Under the pieces are notes generated by a model, which searched no databases, was not told the origin of the DNA, and saw only the letters and a list, made by a program, of their open reading frames with translations. Shown here piece by piece: positions 30,538 through 40,700 of a stretch of 64,000 nucleotides of DNA. The position numbers and the translations under genes are program-made. This DNA is from Treponema sp. (GTDB taxonomy: Bacteria > Spirochaetota > Spirochaetia > Treponematales > Treponemataceae), in NCBI GenBank assembly GCA_017645785.1, contig JAGCNW010000016.1, positions 62,001-126,000 of the forward strand, read 5' to 3'. Within the stretch, counting starts at the first letter, position 1. Every line of letters starts with the position of its first letter.

Positions 30538-31562
30538 TCACAATTTATGATTTGGCGAAGCAAACAGGTTTTTCCGCTCCTACGATTTCCAAGGCCTTGA
30601 ACGGCAATGGAAATTTAAGCGGCGAAACGCGCCAGACCATAATTGAAGCCGCAAAAAAGGCCGGCTACACAGCCAACATGGCCGCAAAGGCTTTGTCCAC
30701 AAAACATTCCAGGCTGATAGGCGTCATTATGGAAGACGTCGCCATGAAAAGGGGCTTTGAGCACCCCCTTTTCGGCGGTTTGTTGAACAAGTTTCGCCAC
30801 GAAATCGAAATGGCCGGCTACGACCTCTTGTTTCTTTCAAAGCATTTTAACGACGGAATGTCCTACATAGAGCATTGCCGCTACCGCGACGTTGAAGGCA
30901 TTCTGGTCGTGAATCCCATTGACGACGACCCGGAGATGAACGCGCTTGCCGCAAGTGGAATTCCTTGCGTTAGCACAAACGAATTTATTCCCGGAATATG
31001 CACGGTTGTAAGCGACAACGAAAGCGCCGGTCAAATGGCGGCCCGAGTCTTTTTTGAGGCGGGCCACACAAAGATAGGCTTTTTGGGCGCGCCCTTTAGG
31101 GAAAATTCGCCGGCCGCCTTGGAGCGCTACAAGGGCTTTAAGACCGAGTTGGAGTCTTATGGAACGGATTTTGACGAGCGCTACTTGGAAGTCTGCGACG
31201 CTTGGTGGGACCAGGCCGGCTACGACGGAATGAAAAAGCTTTACGAGCGCTGCCCCGACATTACCGCGGTCTTTGTTGTTTGCGACGCTTTGGCCTTTGG
31301 CGCGATGAAATACCTTTTGGAAATAGGAAAGACCATTCCCGACGACATAAGCGTGATAGGCTTTGACGACGACACTACGGTTTTAAAAGCCGCTCCCAAT
31401 TTGTGCACCTTTAGGCAAGACCGCGACAAAATCGCGCAATTGGCCAGCGAAGTGCTTTTGCAGGCGATTGCGGGAGTTCCAAGTCCGCAAGTGGTCCGCG
31501 TGCAAGCCCAATACATTAGCCGTTCCAGCGTCCGCCGCTTTGGCCGCTCCATTCCATTTTGA
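30534..31562 (+). CDS. LacI-family transcriptional regulator
   Basis: 342 residues. Residues 1-25 are the LacI helix-turn-helix (ITIYDLAKQTGFSAPTISKALNG) and residues ~60-335 a type I periplasmic-binding-like effector domain (HSRLIGVIMEDV; GIPCVSTNEF; VFFEAGHTKIGFLGAP; ISVIGFDDDTTVLKAAPNLCTF). It overlaps the GH43 gene (ATGA), so it most likely represses the xylosidase and transporter genes and responds to a sugar from them. The 20-bp palindrome at 17448 is a possible site for this or a related protein, but it is 13 kb away. Confidence 0.92.
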   Translation: MITIYDLAKQTGFSAPTISKALNGNGNLSGETRQTIIEAAKKAGYTANMAAKALSTKHSRLIGVIMEDVAMKRGFEHPLFGGLLNKFRHEIEMAGYDLLFLSKHFNDGMSYIEHCRYRDVEGILVVNPIDDDPEMNALAASGIPCVSTNEFIPGICTVVSDNESAGQMAARVFFEAGHTKIGFLGAPFRENSPAALERYKGFKTELESYGTDFDERYLEVCDAWWDQAGYDGMKKLYERCPDITAVFVVCDALAFGAMKYLLEIGKTIPDDISVIGFDDDTTVLKAAPNLCTFRQDRDKIAQLASEVLLQAIAGVPSPQVVRVQAQYISRSSVRRFGRSIPF

Positions 31563-31590
31563 GTTGAAAAAAAAGGGAGGCTAGTTTTTT

Positions 31591-32328
31591 ATGGCCAATT
31601 GCATTGAAGAACTGCAAAAAATCATCGACGCTTCGCAAAGAATCGTGTTTTTTGGAGGAGCGGGCGTTTCCACCGAAAGCGGAATCCCCGACTTTAGAAG
31701 CCAGGACGGCCTTTACAGCCAAAAATGGAAGTATCCGCCCGAAACGATTATCAGCCGCTCTTTTTTTGACGCGGATCCCAAGGAATTTTACCGCTTTTAT
31801 CGTGAAAAGCTGATTATAAAGGGCGTCCAGCCCAACGCGGCCCACTTTAAGCTTGCCGAACTGGAAAAGGCCGGAAAGCTTTTGGCCATCGTCACCCAAA
31901 ACATCGACGGCTTGCACCAGGCCGCCGGAAGCCAAAAAATCTACGAATTGCATGGTTCCACCCTGCGAAATTATTGCATGAATTGCCGCGAGAGCTACGA
32001 CATAGACTTTATTGCAAACTCTGCGGACTCGCCCGACAGCCTTCCCCGCTGTACAAAATGCGGAGGCCTAGTAAAGCCAGACGTTGTCCTTTACGAAGAG
32101 GGTCTTGACGACAATGTAATAAACGGCGCCGTCCAAGCGATCGCTTCCGCCGACACGCTAATAATTGGCGGAACGTCGCTGGTAGTCTACCCGGCGGCAG
32201 GCCTTATAAATTACTTTAGGGGCGACAAGCTTGTTTTGATAAACAAGTCCGAGACCGCCGCCGACAGCAAGGCCGACTTGGTCATCCACGATTCAATCGG
32301 AAAGGTTTTTAGCCAAATAAAGGTCTAA
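31591..32328 (+). CDS. Sir2-family NAD-dependent protein deacylase
   Basis: 245 residues. GAGVSTESGIPDFRS binds NAD, TQNIDGLH holds the catalytic region with His in ELHGS, and two Cys pairs (C-M-N-C and C-T-K-C) bind structural zinc. The substrate loop FYRFYREKL resembles deacetylase-type bacterial sirtuins more than the CobB desuccinylase type; this is a weak distinction. It removes acyl groups from lysine in the cytoplasm. GGGAGG lies 10 bases upstream of the ATG, 28 bp after the LacI-type gene, so it is probably part of that operon. No functional link to sugar use is evident. Confidence 0.92.
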   Translation: MANCIEELQKIIDASQRIVFFGGAGVSTESGIPDFRSQDGLYSQKWKYPPETIISRSFFDADPKEFYRFYREKLIIKGVQPNAAHFKLAELEKAGKLLAIVTQNIDGLHQAAGSQKIYELHGSTLRNYCMNCRESYDIDFIANSADSPDSLPRCTKCGGLVKPDVVLYEEGLDDNVINGAVQAIASADTLIIGGTSLVVYPAAGLINYFRGDKLVLINKSETAADSKADLVIHDSIGKVFSQIKV

Positions 32329-32426
32329 ACCCCACCTAATTCTAACAAACCTTTAATGAAATTCTCAACTTTCTCCGATATTATGAGTTGAAGGGGGGCA
32401 TTTTTGAAAATTTTTTACGAATTTGT

Positions 32427-32455
32427 TTGACAAAATCTCAAAAATGTCTAATAAT
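32427..32455 (+). promoter_or_regulatory. Promoter of the giant surface-protein operon
   Basis: TTGACA (32427-32432), then TAATAA after 16 bp (or AATAAT after 17 bp). The preceding TTTTTTACGAATTTG repeats the sequence upstream of the promoter at 25282, suggesting a common upstream activating or regulator-binding element. The intergenic region 32329-32542 otherwise shows no gene. Confidence 0.65.
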
Positions 32456-32542
32456 TAATATTGGAGAATGGGCAAATTGTCGGCAAATGGCTTCTTGGGA
32501 GGGAAAACCATTTGGGGCAAACATTGCAAGTGGGCTAAAAGA

Positions 32543-35500
32543 ATGAAAAAATTTATTAGAAAAATTACATGTGTTCTCTTTCTCTGCGCCGCGGCGGCCA
32601 GTTTGTTCGCGCGCGACGTCACCGAGCGAGCTGTTGAAAACATGAACAGCTGGCAGGAAACTTTTGACATTAACGAGAAAAAAGGAAAGTACAACGTTAT
32701 CGTTACCGCAAAAGACAAGGGCGGCAACACAACCTTTGGCGGCCCCTTTAACATTTACATAGACCCAAAATCCGATTTGCCCATTATCGGAATCACAAAC
32801 CCCGAGCCCAATCTCCGCGTTCCAGGCAATCTTAATATAGTAGGAACGTGTATCGACGACGACGCCGTTGATTACGTAGAATTGATTCTTGACGGCGGAG
32901 AGCCCATCCGCGCCAAGGGAAAGGAATTCTGGTCTTACTTTGTAGACACAAGCGACTTGGAAGAAGGCAACCATACAATTGAAGCTTACGGCGTGGACAT
33001 CAACGGCGTCCGCGGCCTTTCCGTAAAGAACACTTGGTGCCTTGACCGCAAGGAGCCTTTGACAAACGTCACCAACTACACGATGGGAACTTTGGTAAGC
33101 GGAACCATTCACTTTGAAGGAACCGTTGAAGACGGAAACGGAGTTGTGGCGATGGACTTTTCGGTTGACGAAGGCGCCAACTTTGAGAACATCAGCCTAA
33201 AGCGCGAAAAGAAATCTCCCAACGCAACATTTAGCTTTAACTTGGACACAAGAAAAATGCCCGACGGACCGGCGGTAATGTGGTTCTTTGCCCACGACAG
33301 CCAAGGCTCGATCGGCTTCTATCCCTTCTTGCTTTTTGTTGACAACACAAAACCAAAAATCAACATCGCTTATCCCCAGGAAAAAGTTCCTGTAAAGGGC
33401 GCCTTTGCCGCGGCCGGTTCGGCCAACGACATCGTAGGCCTCAAGTCTTTGACTTGGGAATATAATGGAGAGAAGGGCGACTTTGAAATCATCGCCGGAA
33501 ACCCATATTGGGTTGTGGAATTCCCCGACGCAAAAAAGAACAAGAACGGAAAGGTTACGATTACCGCCGTGGACACTGCCGGCAACGTCAGCACAACGAC
33601 AAGAAACGTTACGGTTGACCCCAATGCCGACAAGCCTCTTGTAACTATTGACTGGCCGCAAAACGGCGCCAACTACGGAAAGCCCGAAGACTTGTTTGTG
33701 CGCGGCGTCGCGACCGACGACGACAATGTAAAGGCCGTTCGCATATTTTTGGACGGAAGCGAAATAGGCTTGATTGAAACTCAGAGCGTATTCTACAAGA
33801 GCTTTATAGACACAAAATCATTGGGCGGCGGAACCCACAAGGTTAGCGTTAGCGCCATTGACATTTACGACGTCGAAGGACCCGCGACTACGGTAGAGTT
33901 TAAGACAACGGGCGACAAGCCCTACTTTAGCGCTCCGAAAATTACTGGAGGAGCCGGAGCGGGTCCGCTCACTTATGGAAAGGAAATCAGTCCCGAACAG
34001 GGCGGAAACATAGAAATCGAGGCTGGAACAAGCGCGGGCTTTGCCCAGGCTTGGTTCACATTTGGAAAGGCTGGAGCGAAGGTAGATCCAAAGCATGTCA
34101 CTGTAAGCGACAAGGAATCAAAGAAGGTTTTCTCAATTCCGATCAGCGCGCTTCCTTGGGGAGTTGTCGAGCTTAAGTATCATGTGGCCGACACTCTTGG
34201 ACGCGAGGCGGAATACGCCACTTGCGTTTACGTTTCAAACCTTACCGACATAAAGGCAGACCCGTCATTTTTAATTGAGCCTACGATAGAGGACGAGCGC
34301 CTTACCGCAAAAATCGAAAGCATCGGCGGAATGGAATTTACAAACGGAATGCGCGTGATAATGGACAACGATCCAAAAAGCGCGCCGGTCCAAATGATTC
34401 TTGACATTCAATCGATGGAAACCCCAATAATCACTTACAAGCTTTGGGGAGCGACGCGGCCTGGCGAAAAAGAAAGCTACGAAGCGCGCCCGATGAGTTT
34501 GAGCCGCGCCGTCAAGGGCGAACCGGCCCAGCGCGCCGTCATCAATCTGGCCGCCTTGCCCGCGCGCGCGACTAACATCGAAATCACTTGCGCGATCGGA
34601 AAAGATTATGTAAGAAAATTTGGCGGACAAATTATAATCGCGCGCGAACATGACGCCGACGACATTGAGGACAACAAGAGAATTTTCTGGGCGACAGACG
34701 GCGACACTTACTTTAGCGAGGAATTTAACGCCTATGTTTTGCCCCACAAAACTTTGACGGCTTATGTCAACGCGCCTGGCCCGATCACGGCCAGCGTCAT
34801 CGGCGGCTGGGCTGGAATGAGCGCCAGCGTCGAAGGCAACGCCGTCACTTTGTCTTGCGAGAACGGCGGAAACTTTAGGGGCGTTCAAATCCGCGCCGTT
34901 GACGCCAACGGAAAGAGCTACACAAGCCCCGCCGTCAACTTGGTTGTAAGCGAAGACGGCCCTGTTTTTGACATAAAGAATCCCGAAGGATTCGCTTGGG
35001 TAAAGAATTCGATCCGCTTGCAGGGAACAGTTAGCGACCCGTCCGGCGTTGTCTTGCTTGAATGTTCCACCGACAACGGACAAAACTGGACGCCGATTCC
35101 GTTTAGAACTGGAGCGCAAAGCGTTAACATTTACACTGACATCAATGTCACAGAGCGCGAAGAAGGCTTGATTCCGATTGACATCCGCTCAAAGAACACT
35201 TCTGGCTTGATGAGCTTTTATAGGGGCGCCGTTTGCAAGGATGTCACGCCGCCGGAAGCGCGGATTGTTGTTCCCGAAGCGGAAGCGGTGTTGAACGGCA
35301 TCAATACAATCGCTCTTTTAGTAAGCGACAACGGCGCTTTGGCCAAGACCGAATACGGCTCTCCGACTTCGCGCGACGGACGCGCCGGCGTTAGAAGAAG
35401 TCCGATTCCGCTTACGGTAATGCCGCACACGATTGTAGGCGACGACGATTTGGCGCTTGACCAAACAATGTCGTTTATCGTCACCGACGAGGCCGGAAAC

Positions 35501-37696
35501 GAAACCAAGATTGAAGAATTTGAATTTAAGGTTGACCGCGAAAGCGACTTGCCAGTAGTGCAAATCCAGCTTCCGTTTGAAAACCAGGTAATAACAAAAG
35601 ACTTTACGATTTCTGGCGTTGTTCTTGACGACGACGGTCCGTGCACGGTTGGCTACAGAATTGACAAAGGTCCGTTCCGCCCGGCCGCCGACGAGCCGAG
35701 CTACAGCTTTAAGATTGACGTTCCGATCAGCTCGATGACGGACAACGAGCACATAATTTACATGTACGCGATTGACATCAACGGCGTTCGCGGCCGCACT
35801 GTGGAACAAAAATTCCGCGTGTCTTTGGCCGAGCCTGTTTGCGAAATGACCGCTCCCGACATCACCACAACCCAAAAGGGAATTGTGACTTTGCGCGGAA
35901 AGGCCAGCGACGAAAACGGCATAAAGAGCGTTGAAGTTTCTTTGGACAACGGCAACAGCTACAACTTGGCCGAAGGAACGACAAACTGGTCTTACACATT
36001 CGACACCCGCGTATTGCTGGACGGAACCCACGTAGTCTTTGTCAGAACGACCGACAACTACGACATAACTTCATTGTATTCTTCTCAAATCAACACCGAC
36101 AACACCAAGCCCGAAATCAACTTGGAGCTGCCTCTTGACGACTCGCAGACAAGCGGACCCCTCTTCTTCTCAGGCTTTACATTGGACAACATCAGCTTGG
36201 AAGAATTGACGCTGACCATCACAAGCTTGGACGGCCGCGGCGTTCCTGCGTCGTTTAGAAACAGAAAGATGAGCGTTGACCGTGTTATCACAGAGACGAT
36301 CGACATGACTCCGCTTGAGAACGGCTTGTACAACGTAAAGCTTACCGGCATTGACGCCGCGGGCAACCAAACAAGCGTAAGCCGCAACGTAACTTTGGAC
36401 AAGAGAATCGCCGCGGCCAGCGTTGACATTTACTATCCGCTTAACGGCGAGCGCAAGCAGGGCGCCTTTACAATCGTGGGCTTTGTCCGCGGAGAGCGCA
36501 AGATAGAAAAATTGGATTTGTACGTTGACAACAATCATGTGGCGGAAACCGTTCCCAAAGAAACAAACTACTACAAATTCCCGATTGACGAAGGCCAATT
36601 TGAGGAAGGACTCCACACATATTATGTGCGCGCCACTTTGGAAGGCGGATCTACAATCGATTCTATCAAGCAGACCGTTGACTACAACGCATACGGCCCG
36701 TGGATTAGAATAGACAACTTTGACTACGGTGACTTTGCCTTTGACCGTCCCACAATTAAGGGAACGGCCGGCTACTCAATCAGCCAAGCCGAAATAATCG
36801 CCTCAAAGAAGAAGGGCGGAAAAGACTTGAAGGAAGACATCGAGTTGCGCAAGGTTAAGAGCGTCGAGATCAGCTTTAACAACGGACGCACGTTCACTCA
36901 AATAAGCAAAAAGGCAAAGTGGTCTTACAGGATCGAAAACGATGACTTGGCCGAAGGCTACCACTTCCTTTTGCTAAGGGCAAGAATGGCCAACGGCGAA
37001 ATCGCCATAACCCGCTGCATCGTGCAAATCGACAAGACCGCTCCTTTTGTCCGCATCATCGCTCCTGGAGTTGGAGGCCACTACAACCAAAACTTGATGT
37101 TCAGCGGCTTGAGCAACGACGACGTCGGTTTGTCTTCTGTTGTCTTGGCTTTGAGAAAGGGCGACAAGAACAGCTACGGCGTTCCAAAATTTATCCAGGG
37201 CTTGTATGTTGACGCGAGCGTTTGGGGCGCCACATTGTTTGACATTGGCCTTGGCTTGACATTCTTTGACGACAACGTTCGCTTGCAGTTCAACTATGGA
37301 CAGTTTACGCAGCAACAGCGCGAAATTTTCAAGCCGGGAAGCGCGATGCGTTACGGCGGAAACGCTGTCATTGGCTTTAAGATTATCGCCAATGTCGCCA
37401 GCTTGCCGTTTGGCTGGATGTTTGGACACGACTGGGACTGGCTTAGCGCGAACTTTGCGGTTGGAGCCAGCTTTAAATACTTTAACGAGTCGGCGTCTGG
37501 CAGCGGCCAGATTTTGAGCGCCGTAATAGCGCAGATAGAATTCCCAAGAATGCACTTTGCAAAGTGGAAGGCCTTTAAGACAATAAGCGCCTACACGGAA
37601 TTCCAATTGTGGTTCATCCCGACGGACACTAGCGGCGTAGACATTGCCAGAGTTGTCTTCCAGTATTCGTTTGGCTTGAGAGCCAACGTATTCTAA
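32543..37696 (+). CDS. Ig-repeat surface protein with predicted C-terminal outer-membrane beta-barrel
   Basis: 1,717 residues. The signal peptide (MKKFIRKITCVLFLCAAAAS, cleaved near LFA/RD) is followed by about 12 Ig-like units of ~95-100 residues, each opening with an acidic residue and Pro (DPKSDLP, DNTKP, DPNADKP, DVTPP, DRESDLP, DKTAP) and often ending with a D-x-x-G-N or D-I-N-G-V-R-G turn. Residues ~460-800 form a different, longer block. The last ~165 residues (from ~1550) alternate polar and hydrophobic residues, are rich in Phe/Trp/Tyr and Gly, and end in FGLRANVF, the C-terminal Phe typical of outer-membrane barrels. It is likely surface-anchored. ATG 32543 is chosen for the signal peptide; its ribosome binding site is poor. 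Two giant lipoprotein genes follow. Confidence 0.7.
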   Translation: MKKFIRKITCVLFLCAAAASLFARDVTERAVENMNSWQETFDINEKKGKYNVIVTAKDKGGNTTFGGPFNIYIDPKSDLPIIGITNPEPNLRVPGNLNIVGTCIDDDAVDYVELILDGGEPIRAKGKEFWSYFVDTSDLEEGNHTIEAYGVDINGVRGLSVKNTWCLDRKEPLTNVTNYTMGTLVSGTIHFEGTVEDGNGVVAMDFSVDEGANFENISLKREKKSPNATFSFNLDTRKMPDGPAVMWFFAHDSQGSIGFYPFLLFVDNTKPKINIAYPQEKVPVKGAFAAAGSANDIVGLKSLTWEYNGEKGDFEIIAGNPYWVVEFPDAKKNKNGKVTITAVDTAGNVSTTTRNVTVDPNADKPLVTIDWPQNGANYGKPEDLFVRGVATDDDNVKAVRIFLDGSEIGLIETQSVFYKSFIDTKSLGGGTHKVSVSAIDIYDVEGPATTVEFKTTGDKPYFSAPKITGGAGAGPLTYGKEISPEQGGNIEIEAGTSAGFAQAWFTFGKAGAKVDPKHVTVSDKESKKVFSIPISALPWGVVELKYHVADTLGREAEYATCVYVSNLTDIKADPSFLIEPTIEDERLTAKIESIGGMEFTNGMRVIMDNDPKSAPVQMILDIQSMETPIITYKLWGATRPGEKESYEARPMSLSRAVKGEPAQRAVINLAALPARATNIEITCAIGKDYVRKFGGQIIIAREHDADDIEDNKRIFWATDGDTYFSEEFNAYVLPHKTLTAYVNAPGPITASVIGGWAGMSASVEGNAVTLSCENGGNFRGVQIRAVDANGKSYTSPAVNLVVSEDGPVFDIKNPEGFAWVKNSIRLQGTVSDPSGVVLLECSTDNGQNWTPIPFRTGAQSVNIYTDINVTEREEGLIPIDIRSKNTSGLMSFYRGAVCKDVTPPEARIVVPEAEAVLNGINTIALLVSDNGALAKTEYGSPTSRDGRAGVRRSPIPLTVMPHTIVGDDDLALDQTMSFIVTDEAGNETKIEEFEFKVDRESDLPVVQIQLPFENQVITKDFTISGVVLDDDGPCTVGYRIDKGPFRPAADEPSYSFKIDVPISSMTDNEHIIYMYAIDINGVRGRTVEQKFRVSLAEPVCEMTAPDITTTQKGIVTLRGKASDENGIKSVEVSLDNGNSYNLAEGTTNWSYTFDTRVLLDGTHVVFVRTTDNYDITSLYSSQINTDNTKPEINLELPLDDSQTSGPLFFSGFTLDNISLEELTLTITSLDGRGVPASFRNRKMSVDRVITETIDMTPLENGLYNVKLTGIDAAGNQTSVSRNVTLDKRIAAASVDIYYPLNGERKQGAFTIVGFVRGERKIEKLDLYVDNNHVAETVPKETNYYKFPIDEGQFEEGLHTYYVRATLEGGSTIDSIKQTVDYNAYGPWIRIDNFDYGDFAFDRPTIKGTAGYSISQAEIIASKKKGGKDLKEDIELRKVKSVEISFNNGRTFTQISKKAKWSYRIENDDLAEGYHFLLLRARMANGEIAITRCIVQIDKTAPFVRIIAPGVGGHYNQNLMFSGLSNDDVGLSSVVLALRKGDKNSYGVPKFIQGLYVDASVWGATLFDIGLGLTFFDDNVRLQFNYGQFTQQQREIFKPGSAMRYGGNAVIGFKIIANVASLPFGWMFGHDWDWLSANFAVGASFKYFNESASGSGQILSAVIAQIEFPRMHFAKWKAFKTISAYTEFQLWFIPTDTSGVDIARVVFQYSFGLRANVF

Positions 37697-37709
37697 GCAG
37701 GAGGTTGGC

Positions 37710-40700
37710 ATGAAAAGAGCGTTGTTTAAGAAAATTGGGCTTTCTCTTTTGGTCTTGTCTATGGCGCTTTTGTGGACAACCTGCGAGGTAGGTCTGGGTG
37801 AATCCGTAGATAACTTTGCTCCTTCTATTGCTGTGACAGGGCCTGTTCAAGCGTCCATTTGCAAGGACGCCGTAACGATAAACGGAACTTGTTCTGACGA
37901 CAAGGGCGTAATGCTTGTAAACATAACGGTGCGAAACACCACAACCGGAGTTTCATATCCTTTTACAGGAACCTTGGTCCCTAACTCCAAAACTGTCTTG
38001 GGCGGTTTTGACTGGTCAACCACAATCAATAAAATGGGACCGGACGGAAAATATCCCTTGCCCGACGGTAAATACGAAGCCAACGTTACGGCAACCGACG
38101 TGGCCGGCCGCGTGAGCGGCGTTTCGAGCACGTCATTTGACATTGACAACACCGAACCGATTTTCTGCGTTACAAGCCCCGCCTCTTTGGACATAAGCGA
38201 TCCGCGCAAGTATGGCCGCGCGGTAAGCATAAGCGGCGAGATTGCCGACGACCACGACATCGCGAATATGAAAATCCGCGTGTTCCGCACTGACTCAAGC
38301 GGAACAAACAGCGTTGAAATCACCGACATGCTGGCCAAGACAGAGTTTAAAGACTTTGAGACTGCCGGCGGAACGACGGTTTACATCGCCAAATACTTTG
38401 ACACAGAGCCTTCCGCCACAAACGCCGATGGAAGCGAAAACATTGACTACAAGCTCTACAAAAACTACATGGCGATTTATGGAAACGAAACTCTTGGAAA
38501 AGACGTCTATATTTATGTTGTTCCAATGCTGACGGACGTCGCTGGAAACACCAGCAAGCAAAGCTACGCTTCAACAGAAATGAAAAAAATCATCGCGTCC
38601 GTTTGCGGCGTGGAGTTGAACATTGACTCGCTGCAGACCGCGCAGTTGATGAAAATTTACAACGGCACTTACACATTGAACGAGTTTAACGCCGCTCAAA
38701 GGGCAACGATTGTTTCGATAATGAATGGAACATACGCCTTGCAGCCTGGCGACAAACCCTACTATTGCTATTATGACGACGACGACGCAAGCAAGCGCAG
38801 CCCATTTGCGGCGACAGTAAATTCAAACAACAGTCCGACTTACGAGTTTAACGGCTACGAAAATCCGACGACAAGCGCCGAGGGTTGGGTTGGCGTCAAC
38901 ACAGGCGGAACAATCACAATCACTTTAAAGGCAGGCCTTGACGGATGGGGCATTTTGCCTTCTAGCCTTGAAGTGAACCTTTACGAGTGCGATGACCACG
39001 GAACAAAAACAACAGGCGCCATAGCCTATAGCTCCAATCCATTTAAAGACCCGACTTCTGTCGCGACTGTATTGATAAAGGACGCGACAAACACAGAAAC
39101 ACAGAACATCACGACTTCCGTAACAAACCAGTCTTATTACGTCACGCTTCCTTCTTTAAGGGCTGGAAACAAATACATTCTTGAGGCTGGCGGAAAGGAC
39201 GAAAACGATTCGGAATTGCTTCCTGCTGGCGGAAACTGGTACGGCTTTAAGGTCGCGTCCGCCATTACGCCGCCGTCGTTCTCTTGCAGCGATTTGATGT
39301 ACATGAACGGAAGCGCTTTGAGCGCGGGCGCCGGCTTTAAACTTAGATTGAGCATTAAGGACGAGTCCGACAAAATACAGACAAACGGAATAAAGATTAC
39401 AGGCTACCTTTACAACAAGCATATTCCGGGCAAGTCTTACATAAAGAACTACGCGCCCGCTCCGACAGGCGTGGTAAAAGAATACACTGGAGCGATACAA
39501 GCGGACACGACCGCAAACTTCTATTACATTGACCTCCCGCTAAAGGATTTTGGCTTTAGCGCAAGCTCAGGAAACAACTACTCGATTGTAATAGAAGCGC
39601 AGGGATATTATTTGGATGAACACGGCAACAAGCTTTTGTCCAGCCCCGCTACATACATGCTATGGGTTGACGCGACCGCGCCCGCTATAACGATAGGCTC
39701 TCCAAAAGTCGGAGAGACTTTGATTACCGAAAGCTTTGCAAGCTATGAAAGCGTTGGCGAAGGCGCGCTAAAAAGAACGTCAATCACGCCGACAGGAAAC
39801 TGGAGCGACCTTGACGGCTCTTCCACCCACCGCATGTGGTACACGGTTGACGACGACGCGGCTCCAAGCCTTTCTTGGCAAGCCGCCAGCGGAACTTATG
39901 TTCGCGGAACGAACTATTACGAGCGCCAGGTCGAAGGCCAAGCCTGCTACGCGCTTTTGGACACCGACAATTTTATCGCCGGCGAAACTAGCGTGGACGG
40001 TTATTACACGCTGTCTTTGGCTCCGTCCGCGGCCGGAAAAACTTGGACAGAAGTTGGCGGCGTAAGCCAAGTTGCAAGCCAAACAACTTGGGAGCAAAAA
40101 ATAAATGTCGTAGAAGGCTCTGGAAAAATCTTCCGCGTTGTGGGCGTTGACGCTGTGGGCAACTTGAGCGCCGTGGCCCAACGGACCGGCCTTAAATACG
40201 ACTTTGAAAAGCCAAAAATCACGCTTGACAGAGAGCCCGCCTCTAACGGCTATTACAACGCCGCCAACGCTGATGCAAGCGGAAAACTGACTGTTGAATT
40301 TACAGCGACTGATTCTTATAAAATAAACGCGGCCAATGTGGCTGTCGTTGCGACCAAAAACGGCGCGGCCGCGGCCAGCGGAACAAGCGGCTACACTTGC
40401 GAAATAAAGCAAGCCAAAGACGCGTCTGATAACGACGACCCCAGAGCCGTTAAAGTGACAATTACTTTGACTTCTGGCGGAACAAGCGATGGCGAATGGA
40501 AATGGATTGTAAGCGCCAGCGACGCGGCCGGCCGAGCCGCCCAAAGCTATGAGCTTGGCAGAATCGTTGACACTGTGGCGCCGACATTTGAAGTTTTCCC
40601 GAACACAGAGCCGGCCGCCATTAAGGGCAAGAAAATCGTTGTAGGAAGCGGCGATAAGTCAACGTGGACGGATTGGAACGGCGCTTGGTATTCTTCGACC

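Noticed and set aside
32468-32542. Longer N-terminus for the Ig-barrel protein, starting at ATG 32468
   Set aside because: It would place 25 mostly polar residues before a normal signal peptide, and the GGAG before it is only two bases from the ATG.
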